NCBI GenBank assembly: GCA_020061125.1
Contig: JAGUYV010000060.1
Span: 1 to 8,118 of the forward strand
Source of the DNA: a bacterium
GTDB lineage: Bacteria; UBP15; UBA6099; DSWB01
DNA length: 8,118 bases
Reading direction: 5' to 3'
Below, one piece after another: positions 1 through 5,309 of the stretch; positions within the stretch are counted from its first letter, which is position 1; every line of letters begins with the position of its first letter. The notes under the pieces were generated by a model. The model did not search any database. It was not told where the DNA came from and was given only the letters and a program-made list of their open reading frames with translations. The translations under genes were made by a program, and so were the position numbers.

Positions 1-169
1 CACCTGGGGCGGGTTCTTCCACGCCGCGGCCAGCACCTACCCGCCGCTGCAGCAGGCCCTGGGCCTGCCCGCCGGACACCAGCCCATGGGCGCCATGCTT
101 CTGGGCTGGCCCAAGTATTCCTACAAGCGCATCCCCGCGCGCGAACCCGCGCGCGTGGTTTGGAAATAA
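1..169 (+). CDS. Nitroreductase-family protein, C-terminal fragment (5' end outside window)
   Basis: An open frame enters from the left edge (codons in phase with base 2) and ends at TAA 167-169, giving 55 residues. The tail carries a glycine/methionine-rich stretch GHQPMGAMLLGWPKY and then KRIPAREPARVVWK. This matches the usual end of FMN-dependent nitroreductase-family proteins, where a G-x-M-x-LGYPKY-x-x-x-RIPPRKPA pattern closes the fold near the flavin site. Members reduce nitro or quinone-like substrates with NAD(P)H; many in anaerobes carry an N-terminal ferredoxin domain, but whether this one does cannot be seen. The family call rests on C-terminal motif recognition only, so substrate is unknown. 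The next gene starts about 60-120 bases downstream on the same strand but differs in base composition, so a shared function is not implied. Confidence 0.75.
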   Translation, partial: TWGGFFHAAASTYPPLQQALGLPAGHQPMGAMLLGWPKYSYKRIPAREPARVVWK

Positions 170-199
170 TGTAACGCGCCTGTTCGGAACCACGGCCGG

Positions 200-218
200 G
201 GTCAATCTGCAATAGACC
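200..218. repeat. Imperfect inverted repeat GGTCAAT-n5-ATAGACC
   Basis: Two 7-base arms separated by 5 bases pair with a single mismatch. The element lies 31 bases after the nitroreductase stop and just before the ribosome-binding site of the small leader ORF. It could be a weak hairpin ending the upstream transcript or an operator for the following gene; no T-run follows, so an intrinsic terminator is not supported. Confidence 0.3.
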
Positions 219-230
219 ACCGGAGAAATT

Positions 231-290
231 TTGAACAACACGAAACAGGCGACCAAATCGCTCAAAAAACAGTTAATCGCAAAGTCGTGA
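231..290 (+). CDS. Possible 19-aa leader ORF overlapping the MNT gene
   Basis: A TTG start at 231 sits 4-5 bases after GGAGA (222-226), the only good Shine-Dalgarno match ahead of the nucleotidyltransferase. It opens a 19-codon, lysine-rich, basic frame (MNNTKQATKSLKKQLIAKS) ending in TGA 288-290. That stop overlaps the GTG start of the next gene in a GTGA arrangement, the geometry of translational coupling, and the GTG itself has no Shine-Dalgarno. Two readings are possible. It may be a real coupled leader peptide. Alternatively, it may be the original N-terminus of the nucleotidyltransferase, separated by a single-base frameshift near 281-287; joining the frames would give a longer N-terminal helix. 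Very short ORFs are easily spurious, so the call is tentative. Confidence 0.35.
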   Translation: MNNTKQATKSLKKQLIAKS

Positions 291-574
291 AAGTCGTTGA
301 GTATTTTGCCGAAAAACTTATCGGTTATGGAGTTCATGTGTCCAAGATCGTTGTTTTCGGTTCGCACATCCACGGCGCGGCCGGGGAATGGAGCGATATC
401 GATCTGATTGTCGTTTCCGAAAGTTTCAGAAACAGGAATTTGTTTGAAAGAGCCAATCTTATCGGCAAAGCATATTCCGATACCGTGGAGAAATATCTGA
501 TCCCCATGGACATCATTCTGAAAACCCCCGAAGAATATAATCCCGATTTCGGAGTGGTGGTTTTTGCGGCTTGA
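287..574 (+). CDS. Minimal nucleotidyltransferase (MNT domain)
   Basis: This 95-residue protein is almost entirely one Pol-beta-superfamily nucleotidyltransferase domain. After an N-terminal helix (residues 1-20) come strand and motif KIVVFGS (20-26), then the metal-binding pair SDIDLIVV (Asp37 and Asp39), giving GS-x10-DxD. A third acidic position lies in IPMDIIL (Asp75). All three carboxylates are present, so the site looks intact for NMP transfer from NTP. Stand-alone MNT proteins often pair with a HEPN protein as a toxin-antitoxin module in which MNT modifies HEPN, but no HEPN gene is nearby here. The C-terminus (TPEEYNPDFGVVVFAA) stops where relatives usually have a further short helix, so it may be slightly truncated. 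The start is GTG, overlapping the leader ORF stop. The gene is visibly richer in A/T than its neighbours, suggesting acquisition. The target is unknown. Confidence 0.8.
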   Translation: MKVVEYFAEKLIGYGVHVSKIVVFGSHIHGAAGEWSDIDLIVVSESFRNRNLFERANLIGKAYSDTVEKYLIPMDIILKTPEEYNPDFGVVVFAA

Positions 575-593
575 CCGGTTGCGGTGAACTCCG

Positions 594-1109
594 TCAGCCC
601 TGGGGCGGGCCGAACCGCTGGGTCAGCGCCTTGCGAACCATCTTGGCGTTTTCGTCGTTGTTTTTCTTGAGATAATCTATGATGGTGCGTTCCATGATCG
701 GGCCGATCACGGGGATGTGAATCTCCAGGGTCCCGCCGAATACGCGCCTGGCCTTTTTCCCGCCGTCGTGGTCCGACCATGTGCTCACGGTCCGGCATGT
801 GATCTGTTTCCTGAAAAAGTGGGGCAGGATGCGCACGGTGAAGGCCTGCGTTTGATCGTCCCACACGCTTTCCTCGATGAAATTGAGTTTTTCGGGACTG
901 ATGATTTTCTGTGCGATTTTCGGGATCTGGCCGTGCACATTCCATTCGAGGCGGCTGAACATTTTGGATCCCTCGCGCTTGCGTTCGAGCACCTTGCGCT
1001 GGGTCACATTGGGCAGGTCCTCCATGGGCACGATGTCTTCGCCCGCGGCCAGGATGGGCACGATGAGGGACGCCGGCCAGTCGAAAATATGTTCCATGCG
1101 AAAGTCCAT
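594..1109 (-). CDS. DUF2505 family protein (START/SRPBCC-like fold)
   Basis: This 171-residue cytoplasmic protein has no signal peptide or membrane segment. It opens with MDFRMEHIFDWPASLIVPIL and runs through alternating amphipathic strands (about 50-112: FSRLEWNVHGQIP, NFIEESVWDD, FTVRILPHFF). A GGTLEIHIPVIGPIMER strand/helix start follows (125-141), then a long closing helix (142-165). This is the pattern of DUF2505, a START-like helix-grip fold with a hydrophobic cavity; ligand and role are undescribed, and length is typical of the family. ATG at 1109 was chosen because the frame further upstream reads low-complexity arginine/proline sequence with no homology-like pattern. GGGAG lies 11 bases ahead. 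The gene has its own promoter (1189-1217), so it is probably not just the tail of the DUF5054 transcript. It converges with the MNT gene, the stops being 19 bases apart. Confidence 0.75.
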   Translation of the reverse strand: MDFRMEHIFDWPASLIVPILAAGEDIVPMEDLPNVTQRKVLERKREGSKMFSRLEWNVHGQIPKIAQKIISPEKLNFIEESVWDDQTQAFTVRILPHFFRKQITCRTVSTWSDHDGGKKARRVFGGTLEIHIPVIGPIMERTIIDYLKKNNDENAKMVRKALTQRFGPPQG

Positions 1110-1150
1110 TGCTCGCGTGTCTCCCGTGTGAAAGAATCGGCTTCGCCGGG

Positions 1151-1175
1151 CCGCGCGCGTTGGGACTGCGCGCGG
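1151..1175 (-). repeat. GC-rich hairpin in the leader of the DUF2505 gene
   Basis: CCGCGCGC (1151-1158) and GCGCGCGG (1168-1175) are perfect 8-base inverted arms around a 9-base loop. The hairpin falls between the predicted transcription start (about 1182, minus strand) and the ATG at 1109. No U-run follows on the minus strand, so it is not a classical terminator. It may shape leader RNA stability or translation, or be chance in GC-rich DNA. Confidence 0.45.
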
Positions 1176-1188
1176 CGGCGTTTCCAAG

Positions 1189-1217
1189 AATGTACACGCA
1201 ATCCGCGCCCGTGTCAA
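1189..1217 (-). promoter_or_regulatory. Sigma70-type promoter of the DUF2505 gene
   Basis: On the minus strand a perfect TTGACA (complement of 1212-1217) is followed after exactly 17 bases by TACATT (complement of 1189-1194), a 4/6 match to TATAAT. It lies in the gap just after the DUF5054 stop. The predicted start near 1182 leaves a leader of about 72 bases. Confidence 0.6.
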
Positions 1218-1236
1218 AGCGCCGGGAAAGCGCCTT

Positions 1237-3243
1237 TCAGCAACTCGTTTCGCCGCACTCGATCACGAACCGGAACCGGGCGTCCGCGTCCGTCCATTGC
1301 GGGAAATTCGTGCCCCAGGCATTGTTCCACAGGTTGAAGTGCATGCCCCGCGTCAGGGGCGGCTGCCTGTTGTTGAAGTCGTAAAGCGACGGCGCGCCCG
1401 GCGCGGCCAGAGGCGCGTCCAGGGTTTGTATCGAAAACCCGCCGCCGCCCGGTTCGCGATACCGGACTCCGGATTGCACCGCATGAAGGCGGCGGTTGCC
1501 GTTGGCGATCACCCCGAGCGGGTCTATCCACTGGCCCATTTTGTGGAGTTGCCACTGCCCGGCGCGGCAGGTGCGCGGCCTGAAGTGAAGCCAGGCCGCT
1601 TCGGGAATGCGGCTGGCGGGCTTGCCGGTCCATTGCAGATCCAGAACCGCACGCGCGCCCTGCGCGGGAAACGACCAGAGAGCGAACACCGCGCGCGGCG
1701 CGCCGGGCAGAGCCGCGGTCCCGGCGGGCCGCTCCAGTTTCAGCAGAACGCGCAGCCCTTCTCCCGGGTCTTCCATGACATGCGCGCTCATGGGCGCATA
1801 ATGAAATTCCCCGCTCCGGGCCTCGAGGCCGGGTTTGCCGAAATCCCGGGCGAACCATTCCGGCGGGTTCTTTTTCACGAATCCGTATTGCTTGAGATAC
1901 CGGGCCACCTCATCGCTGCCGTAATTCTGGAATGACATCAATCCCAGCAGGTGTCCCGGGCCTGCCCATTTGCGGCCCGCGGCCTTGTCCTTGAAATGAC
2001 AGAGCGCGCCCGTGCGCGGATCGAACGCAATGGCCAGGGTTTGGGTCTCAAAGCGCAGGTCGTTGAGGTTGTGCCGCGAGAATCCTCGCATGTCGAGCGC
2101 GCGCGGTTCGGATTCCGCCAGGCGCGCGCGGGCCTCGCGCTCAAAGGGAGCGCCGCCCAGGGCCGCCACGGCCTTCTCGATGTACTGCTCCTGTTCGAGC
2201 CAGGAGCGCTCCATGCGGCGGAACGGAGGCGTCTTGCGGGCGGATTCGAGTTGCTGCGGAGCAAACGCCTTTTCGTCCGCAAGATGCGTCTTCACATCCA
2301 GGCCCCAGGTGTGCTCGGCCACGAGCAGCAGGTTTTCCGAGAACGAATAAAACTTGCGGGCGTATCTGGCGGGGATTCCTGATTCAAGCCACTGGTTGCG
2401 CAGGCGGCACAGCTCGCGGAAGCGGCGCGTCTTGGCCGGCGCCGTGCCCGCGCCGTGGATCCAGGTGTCGCCCAGTTCCTGCTCCACAACAGGCAGCTCC
2501 GGTTTCTCGCGCGCCAGGGCGCGCGCGAACGCGTCGAATGTGGACGCTTTCAGCATTGCTCCCGGAACCCGCGCCGCGGTGTCCCGGAACACGGCCTCGA
2601 TGCGCTCGGGCGAAGGCGGCCCCAGGTTGTCCTCTGTGAACGAAACGCACAGCGCGGTTTTCATGCCGGGCCGCGCGAACACGGTCCCGTAACCGCCTTT
2701 GTGGTACATGACCGTGACGGCCGAGTCGTCCGCGGGGTTGCGCCATGTGAACAGTTCCGGCACGGCCGGCGGCGTGGAGCCGGGATTGCTGCCCAGGTGC
2801 AGAAACGCAACCCCGGCCGCGGCAAGGCGCGGCACGATCCCGATGGTGTGACCCGGCACATCCGTCATCTTGGCCGCTATGGTTTTTTTGCCGAAGCTCC
2901 GGTCCAGATCTTTGGAAATCGAAAGCCCGAAATCGAACAGGGCCGGGTCCATGAGTTCCGAATGGACCGTGAAGGGCAGGGCGTGCCACGCCACGAATCC
3001 CCTGGCGATGGCGTCCTCGAATTCCTTGAGCCGTTTGCCCGAATACGAGTCCAGCGCGCGCCGCACCAGCCATGAGCCTGTGGTCCATACGAACCCCTGT
3101 CCGCGCCGCACCGCCATTTCCCGCCCGAGCGCCACGGCCCCGGGGATGAATTTCTCAAGATAAATCCGCTCCACCTTTTCCGCGTAATCCGTGAAGCCCA
3201 CATCCAGGTGGGTTTTGAAAACCATGTGTACTGTCGAGGCCAA
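1237..3243 (-). CDS. DUF5054 domain protein, GH38 alpha-mannosidase-like
   Basis: This 668-residue protein has no obvious signal peptide. The N-terminal part matches DUF5054, which resembles the GH38 alpha-mannosidase catalytic barrel. VFKTHLDVGFTD (8-19) supplies the H-x-D metal pair His12/Asp14. HALPFTVHSELMD (87-99) follows, then MTDVPGHTIGIVP (126-138), laid out like the GH38 IDPFGHS nucleophile motif, making Asp128 the candidate nucleophile. LGDTWIHGAGTAP (257-269) and AEHTWGLDVKTH (309-320) come next, His311 being a candidate further zinc ligand. From about 400 a beta-rich C-terminal half ends with NLWNNAWGTNFPQW (637-650). The mapping onto GH38 is inferred from motif order; activity and substrate are unknown. 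TTG at 3243 is preferred over ATG at 3225 because relatives have a strand (here TVHMVFK) before THLD and AAGGA lies about 11 bases ahead. The gene diverges from the metallophosphoesterase. Confidence 0.85.
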   Translation of the reverse strand: MASTVHMVFKTHLDVGFTDYAEKVERIYLEKFIPGAVALGREMAVRRGQGFVWTTGSWLVRRALDSYSGKRLKEFEDAIARGFVAWHALPFTVHSELMDPALFDFGLSISKDLDRSFGKKTIAAKMTDVPGHTIGIVPRLAAAGVAFLHLGSNPGSTPPAVPELFTWRNPADDSAVTVMYHKGGYGTVFARPGMKTALCVSFTEDNLGPPSPERIEAVFRDTAARVPGAMLKASTFDAFARALAREKPELPVVEQELGDTWIHGAGTAPAKTRRFRELCRLRNQWLESGIPARYARKFYSFSENLLLVAEHTWGLDVKTHLADEKAFAPQQLESARKTPPFRRMERSWLEQEQYIEKAVAALGGAPFEREARARLAESEPRALDMRGFSRHNLNDLRFETQTLAIAFDPRTGALCHFKDKAAGRKWAGPGHLLGLMSFQNYGSDEVARYLKQYGFVKKNPPEWFARDFGKPGLEARSGEFHYAPMSAHVMEDPGEGLRVLLKLERPAGTAALPGAPRAVFALWSFPAQGARAVLDLQWTGKPASRIPEAAWLHFRPRTCRAGQWQLHKMGQWIDPLGVIANGNRRLHAVQSGVRYREPGGGGFSIQTLDAPLAAPGAPSLYDFNNRQPPLTRGMHFNLWNNAWGTNFPQWTDADARFRFVIECGETSC

Positions 3244-3298
3244 TTCACAAGCTGTCCTTTCCCGGGTCCATCAACGCGCCGTGCGCGCACAGGTTGTC

Positions 3299-3307
3299 AT
3301 TGTAGCA
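3299..3307 (-). promoter_or_regulatory. Extended -10 promoter of the DUF5054 gene
   Basis: The minus strand reads TGCTACAAT (3307 to 3299), a TGn extended -10 element joined to TACAAT (5/6 to consensus). No good -35 lies at 16-18 bases, as is common with extended -10 promoters. Transcription would begin near 3292, about 48 bases before the TTG start. Confidence 0.45.
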
Positions 3308-3396
3308 GATTCCCGCGCGGAGTACAGGGAAAAATGGCTGGCCGCCGTGTTTGCGGTTCAGCGCCCGCGCGCGCCGTGCGTGCGCCGCGCCGCTCC

Positions 3397-3425
3397 TTTA
3401 CCCCGCGCGGGCCGGCCGTTACAAT
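3397..3425 (+). promoter_or_regulatory. Sigma70-type promoter of the metallophosphoesterase gene
   Basis: TTTACC (3397-3402, 4/6 to TTGACA) and TACAAT (3420-3425, 5/6 to TATAAT) are exactly 17 bases apart. The predicted start near 3432 gives a leader of about 37 bases before ATG 3469. Confidence 0.5.
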
Positions 3426-3433
3426 GAATCAAC

Positions 3434-3448
3434 GCCGCATGAGGCGGC
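3434..3448 (+). repeat. Small hairpin in the metallophosphoesterase leader
   Basis: GCCGC and GCGGC form a 5-base stem around ATGAG immediately after the predicted transcription start, 10 bases before the Shine-Dalgarno GGAG (3458-3461). It may stabilise the 5' end of the mRNA; no terminator features follow. Confidence 0.35.
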
Positions 3449-3468
3449 ATTTCGCACGGAGATGAGAC

Positions 3469-4698
3469 ATGAGACATTACCGCTTTATGCTGTTGTTCGC
3501 GGCCCTGTGGCTGATTCCCGCAACCGCAACTCACGCGCAGCCGTCCCGGCGCGTGTTCCAGCCGCGCATGACGCAACCGGCAATCGTGGTGCTGAACGGC
3601 AACGCGCCGGTCATCAATGTGCAAGCGCTGAACGCCAAAGACGCGGCGTATTCATTCGAGATCACGGATCCGGCGAGCGGCGCAATCGTGGCGGCGCGCG
3701 AGGCTTTGACGGTTACTGATGTGCCGGGTGTTTCTTCCGTGCATTGTGAAAATCAAAATCTAATGGTGCAGCTTCCGGCTTCCCTTGCTCCGGGCCTGTA
3801 TTCCCTGCGCGTGACTTCGGTGATTGACGGGGAATCCTCGACGGAAACTATTCCGCGCAGCGTGTGGGTTCTTGCGCAAGAGCCGGACACCGTGACCTTC
3901 GCGCATGTGAGCGACACGCACGCGGGCGACCCGCGCGCGGCCATGGCCCCGTCCGCCGAGACCCCGGATGAGCGCCGCGAAAAAGTGTACAGGGCCGCGT
4001 GCGCCTCGGGCGTGGACTTCGTGATCCTCACCGGTGACCTCGTGTCCGTGCCCGGAAATTACAAAAACGAATACAGGCAGGCGTACGAAGATATCGAGGC
4101 GCATGTCTCCTGCCCGGTGTTTGCGGTTCCGGGCAACCACGACCTGTACACCACCCACGCCGCAAAGGAATCCGCGGACGGCCGCACATTCTGGAAACGC
4201 TACTTCGGGGAAGAGCGCTACGCATTCTCCATCGGACGGTTCACATTCGTGATCACCAATACTTACGACTGGCCCGCACAGTACCGGAACTTCATGAACC
4301 AGCCGCTCATGAGGCAGGTTGGCTCATATTCCAGCGGGGCCATGAGCCTCGAACAATACGACTGGCTCGACCAGACCCTGGGCGCGCTGTCCGGCAAAAC
4401 CACGCTCGTGTTCGGGCATCACCTGTTTCGCGACTACTCCACGAAGAATAGCGAAGTCCCCGGCCTGGCCGCGCCGGACCGCGTTCTGGATCTTCTGGCC
4501 GCGCGCGGGGTCACGCACTATTTCGCCGGACACAATCACCGCAACACAGAGGAGACCGCGCGCGGCGTGACCCTGTCCACGGTGGTGTCCGCTGCGTCCG
4601 ACATCCCCGAGGACGCCTCATGGGGCTTTCGCAAATGCACGGCGCACCGCGACACCGTGTCCTGCGAATTCCAGAGCGTGGTTCAAAGAACCGATTGA
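3469..4698 (+). CDS. Exported calcineurin-like metallophosphoesterase
   Basis: This 409-residue protein starts with a Sec signal peptide: basic MRHYR, a hydrophobic core FMLLFAALWLIPATA, and a likely signal-peptidase I cut in ATHA|QPS after Ala23. Residues about 36-135 form a beta-rich domain ending PGLYSLRVTSV and a linker. The phosphoesterase domain (142-360) has every family motif: HVSDTH (Asp149, His151), LTGDL (Asp190), PGNHD (Asn223, His224), FGHH (317-318) and AGHNH (355-357). A two-metal site is therefore predicted intact, and the enzyme should hydrolyse a phosphoester in the periplasm or outside the cell; the substrate is not evident. GGAG at 3458-3461 is 7 bases from ATG, fixing the start. 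Its promoter diverges from that of the DUF5054 gene, so shared regulation is possible. No co-directional partner follows. Confidence 0.9.
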   Translation: MRHYRFMLLFAALWLIPATATHAQPSRRVFQPRMTQPAIVVLNGNAPVINVQALNAKDAAYSFEITDPASGAIVAAREALTVTDVPGVSSVHCENQNLMVQLPASLAPGLYSLRVTSVIDGESSTETIPRSVWVLAQEPDTVTFAHVSDTHAGDPRAAMAPSAETPDERREKVYRAACASGVDFVILTGDLVSVPGNYKNEYRQAYEDIEAHVSCPVFAVPGNHDLYTTHAAKESADGRTFWKRYFGEERYAFSIGRFTFVITNTYDWPAQYRNFMNQPLMRQVGSYSSGAMSLEQYDWLDQTLGALSGKTTLVFGHHLFRDYSTKNSEVPGLAAPDRVLDLLAARGVTHYFAGHNHRNTEETARGVTLSTVVSAASDIPEDASWGFRKCTAHRDTVSCEFQSVVQRTD

Positions 4699-4820
4699 TT
4701 ATGGACCGCAGCGGGGTTTTCAAACTGCGGATTGTCACCCGGAAATGAGGGTGAGTGAAGAGATAGCGGACTGTGCGTAATGGTTGGAGCGTTCGTCCTG
4801 GGCTGGCGAAGCAGGGGCAC

Positions 4821-4851
4821 ATCCCCCTCGATCCCCCTTTGCTAAGGGGGA
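4821..4851 (+). repeat. REP-like C/G-run repeat with 8-bp hairpin
   Basis: ATCCCCCT is followed by TCCCCCTT (4832-4839), a 4-base loop and AAGGGGGA (4844-4851), a perfect 8-base stem. From general knowledge, CCCCCT..TCCCCCTTTGCTAAGGGGGA elements recur between genes in many bacterial genomes. A related copy in opposite orientation lies at 5146-5177. Confidence 0.6.
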
Positions 4852-4862
4852 CCCAAGGCGAG

Positions 4863-4893
4863 CCGCCCGGAAGTCTGCACAAGGCCCGGGCGG
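4863..4893. repeat. 8-bp inverted repeat CCGCCCGG/CCGGGCGG
   Basis: Perfect 8-base arms (4863-4870 and 4886-4893) flank a 15-base loop directly after the REP-like element. It may be part of the same repeat unit. No T-run follows. Confidence 0.4.
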
Positions 4894-4990
4894 TGCGATT
4901 CGCGGGATATTGCGGGACTCTGCGCCCTGTGAATGATCCTGGATGACCGATTCGGGTTTCCGATCATGAAAAGAACCCTTCAGCGCGCTT

Positions 4991-5006
4991 ATGCGCATGT
5001 GCGCAT
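4991..5006. repeat. Palindrome ATGCGCA-TG-TGCGCAT
   Basis: Two perfect 7-base arms are separated by 2 bases, so the site is nearly fully symmetric and suits binding of a dimeric regulator. It lies 2 bases before a second inverted repeat and about 300 bases upstream of the acyltransferase start. Confidence 0.45.
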
Positions 5007-5008
5007 GG

Positions 5009-5038
5009 CAGACACAATATGACATGTCTCTGTGTCTG
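5009..5038. repeat. Inverted repeat CAGACACA/TGTGTCTG with inner palindrome
   Basis: Perfect 8-base arms (5009-5016, 5031-5038) enclose 14 bases that contain another self-complementary 8-mer, GACATGTC (5021-5028). It could form a cruciform or act as an operator. It does not overlap a recognisable promoter. Confidence 0.45.
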
Positions 5039-5145
5039 ACAATGCAATGGAATTTCCCTTGGGAAAGTGCCGCATTGCTTGTGCCGTCATCAATGCACAA
5101 GCCGGCCCGTGCGCATATCGTCGCTTGCATCGAAATTGCTTTTAG

Positions 5146-5177
5146 GCCCCTCACAGAAAAGGGGGGAAGGGGGGTGT
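5146..5177 (-). repeat. Second REP-like C/G-run element, inverted
   Basis: Read on the minus strand this is CACCCCCCTTCCCCCCTTTTC followed by TGTGAGGGG. It has the same order of two C-runs, a T-run, a short loop and a G-run as the element at 4821-4851. The CCCCT/AGGGG arms (5147-5151, 5160-5164) can pair. Similarity is by layout and is not exact. Confidence 0.4.
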
Positions 5178-5251
5178 AACCCGCCTCGCGCCGGTGCAAA
5201 ATGAACTCATGAAGCTCAAATTCGAAAAGAGACATTGTGTTGGCCACGGCC

Positions 5252-5279
5252 CTGAAACGAGGCTGCGGCGTGATATAAT
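5252..5279 (+). promoter_or_regulatory. Extended -10 promoter of the acyltransferase gene
   Basis: TGATATAAT (5271-5279) is a perfect TATAAT with a TGn extension. CTGAAA (5252-5257, 4/6 to TTGACA) is 16 bases upstream. Transcription would start near 5286, giving a short leader of about 24 bases to ATG 5310. Confidence 0.65.
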
Positions 5280-5309
5280 ATCCGCAAACGCGAAAACCGG
5301 GTGATGCGC

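Larger units (their letters stand above)
4699..5309. other. About 600 bp without a gene, rich in inverted repeats
   Basis: No frame here has family-like sequence or a start with a good ribosome-binding site. The stretch contains hairpins at 4706-4730 (CCGCAG/CTGCGG) and 4735-4754 (TCACCC/GGGTGA), then the C/G-run element at 4821-4851 and an 8-base stem at 4863-4893. Two adjacent palindromes follow (4991-5006 and 5009-5038), then a second, inverted C/G-run element (5146-5177) and the promoter of the downstream acyltransferase (5252-5279). It may carry the metallophosphoesterase terminator and repeat-derived DNA. No tRNA or known riboswitch was recognised. Confidence 0.6.

Noticed and set aside
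231-574. HEPN/MNT toxin-antitoxin pair
   Set aside because: The upstream small frame is only 19 codons and lacks any HEPN RxxxxH motif, and the next gene is a convergent DUF2505 protein.
334-1197. 287-codon minus-strand frame across the MNT and DUF2505 genes
   Set aside because: It overlaps two better supported genes, is rich in Arg/Pro/His and has no recognisable domain.
1297-1935. 212-codon plus-strand frame inside the DUF5054 gene
   Set aside because: It is the complement of a conserved coding region with motifs on the other strand; the composition is shadow-like.
4706-4754. Intrinsic terminator after the metallophosphoesterase
   Set aside because: Two 6-bp stems are present (4706-4730 and 4735-4754), but neither is followed by a T-run, so no terminator is claimed.
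4821-5177. CRISPR array or tandem repeat
   Set aside because: The repeated C/G runs are two inverted, imperfect copies without regular spacers; they fit REP-like intergenic elements instead.
4735-5247. 170-codon minus-strand frame in the intergenic region
   Set aside because: It runs through both REP-like elements and the palindromes, has no family-like pattern, and its start has no convincing ribosome-binding site. The product looks like translated repeat DNA.
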